Below, in pieces: positions 1-14,200 of a stretch of 64,000 nucleotides of DNA; position 1 is the stretch's first letter; each line of letters opens with the position of its first letter. A program made the translations under genes and the position numbers. The notes beneath the pieces are model-generated. The model was given only the letters and a program-made list of their open reading frames with translations, was not told where the DNA came from and did not search any database. The stretch covers positions 70,150,929 through 70,214,928 of the forward strand of contig CM049312.1 of the NCBI GenBank assembly GCA_026874595.1. Direction: 5' to 3'. Origin of the DNA: Sipunculus nudus. Lineage: Eukaryota > Annelida > Sipuncula > Golfingiida > Sipunculidae.

Positions 1-268
1 TGTACAGACTTTTTTTCGCAATGCCTGCAGATATTGGCCTGATTTTAGGTGTGTAGGCAGATATTGACCAGTTACAGATCAATTTCGCGTTTCGTCCTGG
101 TTGACCTACTTTTGACTGTTTTATGGCTCTTGAACATAGAAAATTTCATGAAAAATATAAATGTTCATGACAAATACACATGTACGGACTTTTTTTCGCA
201 ATGCCTGCAGATATTGGCCTGATTTTTGGTGTGTGGGCAGATAATGACTAGTTTCAGAACGAGTTTGT

Positions 269-278
269 GTTTCATCCC
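269..278. repeat. Left target-site duplication of the LINE
   Basis: GTTTCATCCC directly before the T tract; identical to 6144-6153. Removing the LINE and one copy restores the ~180-bp tandem unit. Confidence 0.9.
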
Positions 279-616
279 TTTTTTTTTTTTCTCTTTCTCT
301 TCTCTCTTTTATGATGTCTCAGAATATTGATTTTATTTTTTAAAGACCTTTCTATCATCATCGACATCATTAAAAAGAAATCACAAAGTTACATTGCAGA
401 TCACAATATTTACAAATACAAAATATACAAAATATGTAAGTTACAAAACATTCACATCTTAACTACTTATGTATATAATTACAGAAACCTCAAATTTAAC
501 CATGACTTATGTAGGTAACATGTCTGTCAGAAGTTATGAATTATAATAGAAGAGGCTATATAATCACTTGTTCTAGTGAAGTTTGACATAAATTAGGGTA
601 CATGGATAAAAAATAT

Positions 617-3600
617 TTAGTTAAAGCCCTTTTTCCCAATAAGCGGGAGTATCGGTTTCCATTTTTTCTCATGTAAAACATATTTATTAGCTTTTTGTGC
701 GACTTTACTTTCCAGGCACTCAATATTAATGAGTTTTTTTATGAATAAGTTCAATGACGGAGGCACCGAGTTTAATCTATTAGTAAAGACAATGAATTTG
801 TACAACGACAAAATTAAATTTATAATGTTCTGGTGTTCAGCTTCACCTACACCCATATACATTATTTTTGGGCTTAGAACTGGCATTATTATTTTTCCCT
901 TTTCAGCCCAACACTTTATTCTTAAATAAAACGTGACTGATATATGACACTCACAGAATAAGTGATGAACAGATTCATTGGAAATAAAACAATAAGAACA
1001 CCTCTTTGTATTAACGATGTTCCATTTATATAGATTCACATTTACTGCAAGTATATTATGTAGAAATCTGAAGTGAAACTGTCTGAGGTACATGTCTAAG
1101 GTTGTCCTGTAAACAAGAGCAACAGCCTGTTGCAAATTAAAAAAATCGTATTTGTTTAGCAGTTTTTCTCCATTTGTAGGTACTGAAACTATCTTCGTTA
1201 AAATTCTGTCGTATATACTCCTGAATGAAACGTTCTTCAAATCTAAAATAACATCTTTGAAAGCAATTACATTACGCTCTTGTACTAACATATCCCTAGA
1301 TGTTATACCTTGGTCATCAATCATATTCACCCATTTTTTGGGGATAGCTTTTCGCAATGCCATCCAGTGTATGTAAAAGTTACAATAATTTCTACGGTCC
1401 TTCGACATGATTTCACTTAATTTCCTTTTTTCACCACTTGTATTATACAAATCATATATATATTTTATACCAAGTTCATCAAAATATCGAAAGTAAATCG
1501 ACTTGCCTCCAATCTTAATAAATTTATTATTCCAGAGTTGTTGTGCTAAAACAGTTTTAACCAGTACAGGTTCTCCTGAGGTAAAGGACTGCCATATGTG
1601 AAAACTGCGCCTATAAAAATCTGGTACCAATATTTCTTATGCCACCAAAAGATTTTAAATAAAAGTTAGGTATTACAGAGTATTTTTCGGTATTCTCAGA
1701 AATGTTTTTCTTAATCCACATTAATCTTTGTGTTTCTATGGTCGTTTCAAGATCAGGCAACCTGATACCCCCATTATCATAACCACTAATCATGACATTA
1801 TATTTTATTTTTGGTTTTCTCCCGTTCCATATGAATTCTGTCATCACGTCTTTTACTGATTTGATGAATTCTTTCGGTGGATCTAAAACATTAGTTATAT
1901 AAGTAAGTTTTGAAATTCCTAAAGATTTTAAAATCGTATTTCTACCAAATATAGTCAAGGAACGTTGTTTCCATATTTTTAGAAGTGTTCGCATTTTTCC
2001 AAGCACTCTATTGAAATTTAACATGTTCGATAAGTTCTCGTCATTAGTATACCATAATCCAAGGATTTTCAATGCATCTGTTGTCAAGTCAACCCATTTG
2101 AAACCGTCTAAGGTTTCATTAATAATATACTTTGCCATCCATGCGGCTTCACATTTATCCTGATTCTCTTGGACTGATGATAATCTCGTGAATTTCTTCA
2201 AAACAGTACATAAAAAAAATGGAATTTATGTCTTTTAGAAAATAGGTGGTATCATCCGCAAATATACATTGTTTTATCTCGTTCCCGTTAATAGTAATTC
2301 CTTTTATATCAACAGATTGGCGTACCATTATTGCCAATATTTCAATAGCTAATACAAACAGGTACGGCGCTAGAGGATCCCCTTGTCTAGTCCCCTTTGC
2401 CACTTTTATGTAACCTGTTGTATAACCGTTATTTATAATACAGCTTTGAATATCTGTGTGGAGGAGTTTGACCCATCCGATAAAACTTTCTCCAAAGCCA
2501 AACTTTTCTAACACACTGAACAAATAATTATGACCAATCGAATCAAATGCAGCTGCAAAATCCACTGGGAACAGTATATGTGGCTTATTTTCTTGGATAC
2601 AGTAGTTAACAATATCACTAATTATTCTATTTGTTTCATTTATATTCCGACCGGGCACAAAGGCTGTCTGATCCGTATTTATTATATTAGGGAGAACTGC
2701 TCTGATACGGTTCGCCATAACTTTACTTATTATTTTACAGTCTACATTGACCAAACTGATAGGTCTCCAAGATGATAGTAAGCGATTATCTTAACCTGTT
2801 TTTTCAATTAAGGTCACAACTGCTTGCCTTTGACAAGGAGTGAGTTTCCCTTCCTTAAAATATTTATTTAAGCATAGAACTAAATCACTACCGATAAAAT
2901 CAAAGAATTTCAAGTAGAACTCTTTCGGTAGTCCATCGTTTCCAGGAGATTTATTATTTTTCATTTGCTTAAGAACATGTAAAATCTTGTTTTGCGAGAC
3001 AGGACCCTCGCAGCTGGCTGCCTCATCTGGAGTTAATTTTGGGATGTTCATACTTGATAACAATTCATGACACTCTTCCTTAGATAGACAGTTATAACTC
3101 TTATATTTATTTTCATAAAACTTTCTTAGTTCAGCCAATATTAATTTTTGGTCACTGATCTCTTTCTCGTTACATAACAATTTTCGTATTGTGGATTTAG
3201 TTTTATTTCTTTTCTCCAAGTTTAAAAAATATTTCGTGTTACGTTCTCCATGTTCAAACCAATAAACTCTGGATCTTATTATATGACCATCTGTTATTCT
3301 ATCATAGTAGGACTCAATTTCCCGTTGGATTATTTCACATTCATGCAAGGAAGATACTCTTTGAGCTTCCGTCAATCGTTTTTCCAGTATGTGTAATTTC
3401 TGTTTTTCTTTCTGGCGTTTCCTTTTAGAGAAACAGATAGAAAATTCTCTAATTTTAAATTTAAGATATTCCCACCATTTTGTAATGTTTTCAATGTTTT
3501 CATATTCTTTTTTCCATCTTTTGATATTCTGTCGTAGTTCTTATACATAATCTGTATCGTCAAGTAGCGATACATTTAACTTCCAGTGGGACGGACCATG

Positions 3601-4346
3601 TTTAACCATATGGGACGGAGGAAATTTACATTTAACAGCGCAGTGATCAGTTGATATTGATGAAAAAATATCCACTTGGTTTACTTGACTGTTTAAATCG
3701 CTTGATATAAAGATATAATCGAGCCTCCTTTTCATACTGGGACTCATACTACTCCAAGTAAACTTCTCCTTTGTCGGATTCCTTACCCTCCAAATGTCTA
3801 TTAAACTATACATCTGCATAATATTGTTCATGGTTTGAATAGACTTAACCTTCGGGTGATAATTTCCACCTTCTGTATCAGATCGAGTAAACTAAAATTG
3901 AAATCTCCGCCCCAGATTATTTTAATATCATTACCCAGATCAAAATTCGTAATTTTTTCAGAAATGCCATTTAAATATGCAACTTGACCATTTTCAGTGT
4001 TTGGTGCATACGTATTTATAAATAAGAATTGTTGACCATTTAAATTCGCTCTCAAGAAGAGACTTCGTCCCTCCTGATCATTCTCCATAATAATATCCGT
4101 ACAGTCTAAGTATTTACCGACAAGTATGGCAACTCCTTTAGATTGGTTTGTACCATGAGAATAATAACTAACTCCCTGCCATTCCTTTCTCCACGAATAT
4201 TCATCACTTTTTAAACTGTGGACTTCTTGTAAAAAAATAATACTATTATCTCCACCATGATCAAGTAGCCATTGGAGTATCTTCCTCCTTTTCCTGTACC
4301 CTCGCAACCCTCTTACATTTAGGGTAATAACTGAGAAACCAGACAT
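617..4346 (-). pseudogene. LINE ORF2 (endonuclease and reverse transcriptase), multiply broken
   Basis: Blocks in order: 4346-3828 and 3831-3541 hold an APE-type endonuclease (ITLNVRGLRG, IIFLQEVHS, NTYAPN, WGGDFNF, RRLDYIFIS, STDHCAV) with a frameshift between them. 3575-2791 is the linker and finger region (NNKSPGNDGLPKEFY). 2754-2155 is the RT palm with AFDSIGHN, TRQGDPLAPYLF and an intact FADDT catalytic box. 2201-1611 is the thumb region, and 1630-617 is the C-terminal region with CSYC...HHLFC. An in-frame TAA at 2791-2793 interrupts the RT; shifts near 3830, 3560, 2180 and 1620 break the rest. The absence of RNase H, the L1-like ORF1 and the FADD box fit the L1/Tx1 group. Confidence 0.9.
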
Positions 4347-4925
4347 AAATAATTACTGATGAAGATAAAGTAACCCCTCTGCATATCTGCTTTGTCTTTA
4401 TGTTCTCTTAATAAGATTGAACTATTTTTTGCATTTAACTCCTGTGACAGGCATTTTGTCCTTACACTATAAATAACCATGTTTTGTGATATTAATGAAT
4501 GCATAAGTAGTATGATTGCAGTGGTGAACACAATTAATAGCATAAATGTTAGTGTAACCATGAAAAGACACTTGGCGATAATCGAGGTAACTCCCAAAAA
4601 AGTCCAAACAGGACAGAATTCCGGAATCTTATTCGGAATTCAAATAAGATGTCTAATCTTAAAGATAGATAAAAAATTTGGGGCACGAAATAGTTGACTG
4701 GCTCCGATGTTAATTATAAGGTATGAAGAGTAGTTCTTCTTTATATTGGCTATTGGATTTTATTGTTAATACAGAATATTTTAAAAAGAATGTTAATTAT
4801 ATGTATATAATCCATTTATTATTTTATGATATTCAGCACACATATAACAATCTTAAACTCTCATATCAACAACAATAACATGATTTACAAATGGTTATTT
4901 CAAATCCAGTATGAATGTACATGCT

Positions 4926-5831
4926 TTAAACAGAGCACGCTGCTTTAGATTTCAGAGTACTAACAATCGGCGTGGAGGCCATCTGTGGGAGATTACAGAT
5001 GGCCTCACTGTACGTTGTCGGGGGGTCTTGTTTCAGGTGTTCAGTCCATGCCTGTAGTTTGCGCGGGCTCGTGAAACGGTGCGTCTTGGATGCCTGGTCC
5101 CTTATGAACAAAACTCCGTCGATGGTCCAGCAGTCTTTAACGAGATTGTCACGCTTGAGGCGTAATCCTGACTGCAACATGCCTAATCATGTTCGCGTTA
5201 AGTCCTCATTGACATAGATCCCTTTCGTTCTCTCACCTGACATTTTAAGCTTGGATTTTGCCTTCATCACTAACTCTTTTGTTTTGTGTGAATGGAACTT
5301 GACCAGGATTTGTCTGGGTTTATCATGTAATCCTGGTCGCCCAACTCTGTGGGAGCGCTCTATGTCTCTATGAGAAAGTTCCAGTCCCATGTGATCTCTG
5401 GCCAATTTTACAAACATACTTTCTGTGTCCTCATCGTTCTGTTCAGTCCATGAATTAACAATGCGAACAGAGTTTCTTCTTGAATACTGTTGCTGTTGAT
5501 CCAGTTCCTCTTTCATATTAACAACAGAGTCCTCAAGCTGTACTACCCGATTTGAGAGTTCATCGATTTTTTGTTCATACACTATGAGTCTTTGTTCAAC
5601 AGCTGCATCAATTATATTTTTTAGTGTTGTTTGTACAGATTCACAAGTTAAGGCTTGAGTAAAAAACAAGGTAAATTTGTCTGAATCCTCAATTATAATA
5701 GGAGCTTTGTCGTCCTTAAATTCTAAACTAGCTGGAGGATCGTCATAGGATGATTCAAGTCCTAATCTACTCATATTGGTACGTTTTTTGTCCTGATATT
5801 TAATTGAAGAATCCCCAGATGAGTCACTCAA
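4926..5831 (-). pseudogene. LINE ORF1 (nucleic-acid chaperone), frameshifted
   Basis: L1-type ORF1 proteins form coiled-coil trimers that bind the element RNA. The first block (5831-5187) shows a coiled coil with QLEDSVVNMKEELDQQQQ, then the RRM-like start YSRRNSVRIVN, then HRDIERSHRVGRPG and PRQILVKFHSHKTKELVM of the C-terminal domain. A stop at about 5187 and a shift of frame lead into a second block (5180-4926) that holds the expected ending (CWTIDGVLFIRDQ). The product is therefore split near residue 214. Confidence 0.85.
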
Positions 5832-6143
5832 GATTCTCTTTTGTGAAGGTGTACCTGCATAGAAGGGAAAGGGTGATCTGTTAAAGGGGGGGGGTCTAGC
5901 ATTTGTTTACAACATGGACGCCTTGACGCTGCGTTATCAAGCAGAGTTAACCCAGGTAGAAATCAATGTTTTTTTGGTAATCTTACATTTAATACATATG
6001 AACGACTCTACAGATTGTCTTCAATAAAGATAAGTTACGTGTCAAACATGAATTATATCACCTTGACCCACATATCAACTTTTTTAACTGAAAACATCGG
6101 AGCCAGTCCTTACCTGCGTGCTACTCGATCAGCGCCATCTAGC

Positions 6144-6153
6144 GTTTCATCCC
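6144..6153. repeat. Right target-site duplication of the LINE
   Basis: GTTTCATCCC followed by AGTTGACCTA, which continues the host repeat unit (compare cctggttgacctac near 97-111). Confidence 0.9.
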
Positions 6154-6454
6154 AGTTGACCTATTTTTGACCATATGACAGAGATCCTGAACATAGAAAA
6201 TTTTAATGAAAGACAGAAATTTTTATGAAAAATGCACATGTATGGATTTTTTTTTCACAATGCCTGCAGATACTGGCCTGATTTTTGGTGTGTTGCTTGA
6301 TAATGACCAGTTACAGATCAAGTTTGCATTTTGCCCTTGTTGACCTACTTTTGACCATACGACACCTCCCGAACTTAAAAAATTTTTACAAAATTTAACA
6401 AATGTTTCTAATTTGCCCCAAGCGGGGGCATTCGTGTCGTTCCGACACATCTAG

Positions 6455-8104
6455 TCTTCAAAGTTGACACACAAGTTCTTTCTGCCAAAATCTCAAGAGT
6501 TCAAAAACTGGTGACCTTGATATTGATCTTCAAAGTCAAATCTGCTGAAATTTAGAATAATTGCATATATTTTTACCCCTAATATTTTAGGATGGCCCGC
6601 AGGGGGGAGACATACATTTGCACTGCAAAAAAAAAAGCCATTCTAGTTTTAGTCCGTTTACAGAAAACCATTTCCTAGTGCATACAGGCAAATCTGTTTC
6701 TGTTTCTTGTCTGTGTGAGGCCATTTAACTACCGGGGTACCATTTTACTTAATCCTTCCCCTGAAGTATCACTTTTTGCAGCACAGTAAATCAGATTAAC
6801 AACCAAGTGTGAACAGCAATTCCAGATTTTATGGAATAAACTGATTTAGGCTTTTGTAAAGTGAACTATAGTGTGGATGCAAAGCAGACTGCTGTGAGAA
6901 TAAAGTAAACTGGTTTTGTATCTTCTGATTCAGATGCGAACTAAGTGTGGATACAGCCTAACTCTTTGAGTATGAGACCTTTATTATCCCCAAGTTGCCC
7001 CCCCCCCTTCAGAGCCCACCTTTGCCTGACTTTGAAATTACAGACATGAGTGACTGACAATTCATGTGAAATCATGCAAGACATATGTCACCCAAATAAG
7101 CCAAAATGATATTTTTCATTCACAGTATTCATTTGTACGACTGATATAATCATTTATGACTTATGAAAGGAATGGCAAATTTAGAATGCCAGCAATCGAC
7201 CTTACCATGAACTCTGTGTGACCTCAATGTTTGCGCTGGAAATGTAAACAATCACCTGACAAGCACAAAATTTGCAGAATTTGGACGAATCTTCTAACCA
7301 GAACACATGTTGTCTTTACTGGTACCTGTGTCCACATGTTTTTGTTGGATTTTTTTTATACAATGGAAACAGTATAAAAAAGTTCTAGGCCAAAGCTTGA
7401 AGGAGCCAACTATTCTGCCGACTTCCGAGTAAATAATATCTTACCTTGCACTAAATTTTGTATCAGACAGATAATCCAAAATATGGCCTGATCACACCAT
7501 GACACATGTTCTCATTGGTCTGATTCTTGGCCTTGTGCCAGATCTGGTGAAATCAGGCCACTGAGAGCGGGTGTCACATGTTTAAAATTTGGAGCTGGAT
7601 ACACAATGTGATACCAAGCTGTCATTGGTTTGACTAAAATCCCACCCAGGTGGTGTTACCCAGAGAACCTTGCTATACAAAGCAGCGGTTAAAAACAAAA
7701 GAAGACCTGGGATGACTTCAGTGTATAACCACTCTGTGAGGAGCATTTCTGCATTACTGGTTTGTAACAAATGATCAGAAATCATAAGAAAATCATCACA
7801 GATAAAATTTGACATATTTTACATATATTTTACGTATTTTACATATATATATATTTTACATATATATGACTGTGACACTTGTATCCACTTGAAAAGCACA
7901 AGGTTCTGCCCTGATGGAAATGGCTGAAACATCTGTCAAAAATTTATCTTGAACAAATTAATTGCCATGTGAAAATGTGACTTAGTGAGTTTTCTAGAAA
8001 TAAACATTTGATGGTTGTATGATCTCTTGAGCTAATTTAAAATGCAATAAATTATACATTTCTTTGATATAGTCAGTGGTATATATCTGACCATCTTTTT
8101 ACAG
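6455..8104. other. Intron or upstream DNA of PIGS
   Basis: No coding exon recognised. Contains a C run at 7000-7008, a copy of a MITE-like repeat (7505-7735) and an AT-rich tattttacata repeat at 7815-7870. Confidence 0.6.
7505..7735. repeat. MITE-like repeat, copy 1
   Basis: Shares ggtgttacccagagaaccttg and ctatacaaagcagcggttaa (two adjacent words) with 9845-10065 and, more distantly, 22125-22375. No coding capacity. Confidence 0.5.
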
Positions 8105-8277
8105 GGAATGTATCTGCAACAAACTCATTCCTGAGCCCACGTTGGGGAGGAATCAAGGTGCAGAATATCCAGACACCAGAGGGCGCTTCCCTCCCTTACA
8201 GGAAGGAAGTGGACATGAAGGAAACCATGGAGGTATTCCTGTCACAACTCCGGCTCCTGCTAGGGGTCAGCACTGAG
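8105..8277 (+). CDS. PIGS: PIGS exon A
   Basis: Starts after a T-rich tract ending in acag and ends before GTATGT. The first two bases finish a split codon. It encodes [20 protein letters not shown] and then a segment ending in [10 protein letters not shown], part of the luminal domain. Confidence 0.92.
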
Positions 8278-11200
8278 GTATGTACCTAGTCACCATTTTA
8301 GGAGTAATTGACCCTGCTAGGAGGGCATGTCTTCATTCCTGTCAATTTGTGTGTTTGTTTGTAAGAATCAGATGAAATTTTTAGGGCCTTTTGGGATTGG
8401 GCCAAGAAAGATTCGAAAGAAATTTCTTTTGTGAGGGTCTGCCTCATGATCCAGGTCCAGGAAGGACTTCCAGGAATATTCACAAATGTCCAGTTGTTTA
8501 TGCATGAACTAACATGGGAATATGGGCCAAATAAGTGAATGCAAACGGGTTGGGGGAACTTCAGCAGTAATGAACCTGGGAGTATGGGCTGAATAAGAGA
8601 ATGCAAACACGTTAATGGAAGCATCCCACAAAAAGGTAAAGCAAACATATTCCAAATCTCATTATATTATCATATAACATAATTGCCTCTGAAAAAAATA
8701 TTAATAATGATTTACATAAAAAGAGCCGAATTTCTATCTTTTTTTACACTGAAAACATGAGGTTGTGTGATTTGTTCAAAGACTATTGGCACATCTATGA
8801 GCACTGTCAACTCGTCAGTGATGTCACACACTGGGAAATCCCCTGTAACTAATAATTCTAGATTTCAGTAAAAGCAAAGTATTTCTGCCAATGTCAGTCC
8901 CAAATTGTCAGCAGAGAATAAAACAACATGCATTACTAGATCTGATTTGTTGATAAAATTCAGTCCATGATGTCACAGGTGTACCAGCCAGTCAAATCAG
9001 GGCAAAGTCTGGGACCTGGATGTATTCCTCCATCACACAACAAATGCATGTGGAAAAGGTTTACTGAACCATACAGACCATCCACATAGGAGCTTGCATT
9101 CCTGAGAATGCATATTTCTAGTTATAAAATGATTACTATGTACCCATATGCATTAATCTATAGTATAAGATTTGAATAGACAATTTGTCATTACAAAAGA
9201 AATATTCAAACCACAGAGCTGAAAACTTCCAGGTTTCCATACCATGTATAATAGCATACTACTCACTTGATTGAAATTGAATCAGAAACCAAAGATGGTC
9301 ATGTAGATTTTCCATAGTTTCCAAATGCAGCAATATCATTATGTAAAAAAAGTTAAATTGTGATGTTGAAATTTGTTATATTTCAAGAAAATGATTAAAT
9401 CCCACATCCTTTCCATCCACATGTATAGGGTCATATGTCGACAATATAATGTAGTACCAGTCAAGATGGTATTATGATTAAGCTTCTTTTAAAGTGACCA
9501 TTTAATAAATAAACTGATCTCATTTGTAAAGATTTTAAACTACTTGCATACATTTTGTCAATATGTGAAACAAAATTATAGCTTTAATTGAAGAACTCTT
9601 GTTTTGCAGACACCACCCACAGGAGTTCAAGTCCTGCCACCAGGGAATAATGGAATCAATTTGTGGGTGAGAAGTTAACTATTTGAGTAATTAATATGGC
9701 TTTAATTATCACTGCTGCATTGATAAGTTGTGATACAAAATCAAATATTGTATTGGTATCATAAGATGATCCTGTATTGGCAAAATGACAATAAATGCCC
9801 ATGCAACAGAAAGTTTGACATTTCACTAGCAATATCCAGCATATAATTACAATCAGAGGCTCTCGTTTGTCTGGTTCTTGGCCCTGTGCCAGAACTGGTG
9901 TAATCATGCAGACCAGCACGAGCATGTGTCACATGTTTAAAATATGGAGCAATACCACGCTTAGTTTGGTCTGATGACAGGTCTTTGCTCTGTGCCCACC
10001 CTGGTGGTGCAACCCAGAGAACCTTGCTATACAAAGCAGCGGTTAAAACAAAGGAGATCTAGGATGACTGCAGTGTATAACCAGTGAAGTATGAACTTAA
10101 CTTAGATTATACTAGCACAGGAACTTTCAAACAATTGTAACAGTTTTAAGCAAATAATTTGGCCAGTTTAAAAGGATTGAGCACTACCATAAGTACCTTA
10201 AATATGTCTTGTTTCATTTTAGGAGCTGGATCGCTGGCTTAGACAGAGGGCCATAGAAAATGTAGCCACAGCCACCGGTACTTTACGATCATTAGTACAG
10301 TTACTGGACAAGGTGAAAAACATTGTAATCAGAGATGCTATAGGCATTGAGGTAAGAGGATCACACATTATTGTTCCTTATGTATAGTTTTACCTTTCTT
10401 TTGCAAGTTTTTTTTTTTAATAAAAATTGGTGTGTTCTTTTTATTATTAAAATATCATTAGATGATGAATATTTCAAAAGGTTTATCTCACTGGAACTGC
10501 ATGTTCCTTACACTGTTGTTATGATGTCATATTTTTGTTTTGGCCTAAATATTTGTTTATTTTTTTAGTATCTATGTTTGTGTTATCTATTTTATGTTCG
10601 CCTCAAGACTTTTTTTCAAAATACAATTAATGCTTTCCTTCATGCAACAGTGTGTAACATTGTTAATCTGTAATTATATATATAAGTCAGTTATAAAACA
10701 TCCCATCTTTGCTAAATTATTTCCATTTTTGTGGTCGATAAAACATATCTGAAGATCACTTAACTCTATGCCTAAGCTGTTCCCATAATTGACTTTTTAT
10801 TTATGCACTCAAGGGAGTAAGAAAGCTATATCAGAAGCCTGCCTTACTGAGGGATTGTTAAAGGTTAAATATATGTAAATGGTTAAGTTGTTGTTGAGAT
10901 AATTAACACATTATTTGTTTTGTATTACTTTAGGTTGAAAATGCTGTGAAAGCAATACAGAAAAGTAACATCTTGCTGGCCAAGGGGAGTCTGCAGGAAG
11001 CTTATCACGCATCAAAAAGAGCTATCCTGGCTTCAGGTAGCTATTTTTATTTTTTTAATAATTTTTTGTTGTTGGAGGTAAGCCCCTCCTTTTTTAAAGA
11101 TAGCTTAACTAATTATATGTGCATCTGCAGCTTCCATATGGGTTTCGAACTACGTTACAGGGCAGTGTCACACACTTGCTCTCATTGTATATCCTACTGT

Positions 11201-14200
11201 TAACTAGGCCCAGTGACTACTGCACCTGCAGGCCCTAAATCTATAATCATCCTCATTGCTGGGTCATACCACTGGGGAACCCTGAAAGGCGCAATTGTTT
11301 TTGAGTGAAACACGGCCTTGGGCACATCCTTCCCATTAAACCTGCAGATTGCTCATTCTGGGTTGGGGCCAAACTAGGAAAACCTCACCACGTCGGCTAA
11401 GATTCAACCTCCAATCCTGTGCTCTACCCCTGAGCCTCAGGTAACCATTCTGTAGAGGGCCTATTACTGTTCCCATGGGACTGGTAGTATTGAAAGGAGC
11501 ACATCAAGTCAAAGTCATGCTAACTGCTCACTGAGTCAAGAATCATGACAAGTACTTTTGTAGGACTGCATTTTGCAGCTGTTTTGCATGTTGTTCATAA
11601 TTATGCTAATAAGTTACAATTTGTTCTTATTCAGCATACATGTCTTGCGCAATTTTTTCTTATTCAGTATACATGTCTTGCACATTAATGTGAAGAGAAA
11701 TTATTTCAAGCTTAACAAACTAATTTTAAGCCATTATACCTTATGTATTAAGAAAATCACATGAATATTACTAGAGAAAAGTCTAAATTCCCATTTTGTT
11801 GAATGCCCACTTTCAGCTGCTTAATATAGGGTCTTACTGCTGGGGGGGGGGGGGGGGGGGGGGCTGGGTAGAGGATAAGGGGAATGGCCTTAATCAGTTA
11901 CTTGCTATGTATATATAATCACTGAATGAACAAGGGGAATGATGATTCCAAATTCAATTAGTTTTGTTTGTTTGTTTCAGAAAAAGCATTCTTTGATCCA
12001 TCACTGCTGGAGCTGTTGTACTTCCCTGAAGATCAAAAGTAAGCTGATATTATATACTAAATATCAGCTGTCCCTAGAATGTGCATTTCCTGGCATACAT
12101 TTCACATGTTTTTCATATTCATGTATTCACATGTTCATGCTCTGAACTCAACATTTGACCAAGCTTTATGTAATGAAAATCATTATTTTTTTACCTCCGC
12201 CAAGGAGGTTATGTTTTTGCTGGCATTGGTATGTTTCTCTGTTTGTTTGTTTGTCTGTTAGCAACATTACTAAAAAAGTTATAAACAGATTTTGACAAAT
12301 TTTCAGGATAGGTTGGCAATGACATAAGAATCAATTGATTAAATTTTAAGTGAGATCAGGATCACCATCTGGATCGAGGAATTCTTTTAAGGAAAAATGC
12401 TGCGTATCTGACAATACCATATGGGGGTAATGAGCTGCTGTGGTGGAGGTCTGCGCTTTCTGAGTGCTTTTCTAGTTAAGAATCAGGACCCCATATTACA
12501 AAGTCATACTTGCTCTGGAAACAAACTTTCCAGATCAATATCATCAGAGGGAATCAGATTGACCACTGACAGTGAAATGATCATATCAGCATAGATATAC
12601 TTCACCCTGTCACTGTTAAGTTTAATTATAGATTTCAGCCAATTCTGACACTCTTCATGTTTACACTATGTAATTAATATCTTGCTCAGTTTCATTTCAT
12701 TTTGCCAAATATTTCTATATTTACTACAAAGATGGCTTGCCTAGGGTTTATAAAATTCCTGAATACTGAAAATATATATAAATTTGAAATATGTTTGACT
12801 TAAGAAAAATTCTGTTAAAATGAAGGATTTTCCTGTGTTGACCTCAAATGGTACTTAAATACCCTCTGTGCTATAAATGGTGAAAAATATGAAACGTTTT
12901 GGTTAAAGTGCAAATATTTTGAAAACCTATACCAGATGACCAGAATTGGAGAATATTTTTTTTTTTTGCCCTACATGTAAACAGCACATATGTATATCAT
13001 TGTATATGACAGCCGTGTGACTTTACTATTCAGGTGAAATTTATCACTGTAAATGATATCCTTGAGACTTTACTGTTCAGGTGAAATTATGAAACTGATC
13101 AGCCTTCTTTCATTTGTCTGCCTTTTGTTTGGTTGTATTAAACTGCTAAACAATTTCTGTCTACAAGCCCTTGTATTTTTGGTAACATTTGTAATGTCAT
13201 AGAATTTGACAACATTCTATGTATTAACCAAATAGCAAAATCTAATTGTTTCTTCATTGGCTTAATAAGGGCCCCGCTTGACAAGCGGTGCCCTATGGCC
13301 TTCCGTCAGTGACACTTTCTTTCGCACGCAATAACTCAAAAACAACATACTGCAGCTTTCCCAGATTCACAGGGATGATTGGTACCTATAAGGGCTCCAG
13401 ACCTATCGAATTACAGACTTGTTGGAATTCGAATATGGCCGCCACAGCCCCATCGTTGATTTTCTTTCGCATGCAAAAACTCAACTACAACCTACTGCAG
13501 CTTTCCCAAATTCATAGGGATGATTGGTACCTATGAGAGCTCCAGACATATCGAATTACAGACTTGTCAGAATTCAAATATGGCCGCCACGGCCCAATTT
13601 GCTGATTTTCTTTTGCACGTGATAACTCAAGAACAACGTACTGCAGCTTTCCCAAATTCACAGGGATGATTGGTACCTATGACGGCTCCAGACCTATAGA
13701 ATTACAGACTTGTCAGAATTCAAATATGGCTGCAACAGCCCAATCGCTGATTTTCTTTCGCACGCAAAAACTCAACAACAACCTACTGCAGCTTTCCCAA
13801 ATTCACAGATATGATTGGAACCTAGAAGGGCTCCAGACTTATCGAATTACAGACTTGTCGGAATTCAAATATGGCCGCCACAGCCCAATCGCTGATTTTC
13901 TTTCGCACGTGATAACTCAAGAACAACATACTGCAACTTTCCCAAATTAACAGGGATGATTGGTATCTATGACAGCTCGCGACCTATCAAATTACAGACT
14001 TGTTGGAATTCAAATATGGCTGCCACAGCCCAATCACGATTTTCTTTGGCACATGATAACTCAACAACAACATACTGCAGCTTTGCAAAATTCCGAGGGA
14101 TGGTTGGTACCCATGAGGGCTCCAGACATATTGAATTACAGACCTGTTGGAATTCCAATATGGCTGCCACAGCCCGATCATTGATTTTCTTTCACGCTGG

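Larger units (their letters stand above)
279..6143 (-). mobile_element. L1/Tx1-like LINE, degenerate, nearly full length
   Basis: A 5.9-kb non-LTR retrotransposon on the minus strand. Its 3' end is the T/C-rich tract from 279 (a poly-A tail on the minus strand) and its 5' end is at 6143. The identical 10-bp words GTTTCATCCC at 269-278 and 6144-6153 are the target-site duplication. It carries an L1-type ORF1 (4926-5831) and an ORF2 with APE-type endonuclease, reverse transcriptase and a C-terminal Cys/His cluster (617-4346), without RNase H. Both ORFs are broken by stops and frameshifts, so this copy cannot move itself. Confidence 0.93.
1..6454. mobile_element. Helitron/Helentron-like element with ~180-bp tandem units (3' part; interrupted by the LINE)
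   Basis: Units start at 1, 181 and 6239 with tgta-agactttttttcgcaat-type words; unit 2 is split by the LINE and has a length of about 183 bp once the insert is removed. The right end at 6421-6454 has a GC-rich word (agcgggggc), a perfect 6-bp hairpin GTGTCG/CGACAC (6434-6448, loop ttc), then at-CTAG followed by T. That end structure is typical of Helitron-type ends. The left end lies outside the window. Confidence 0.6.
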
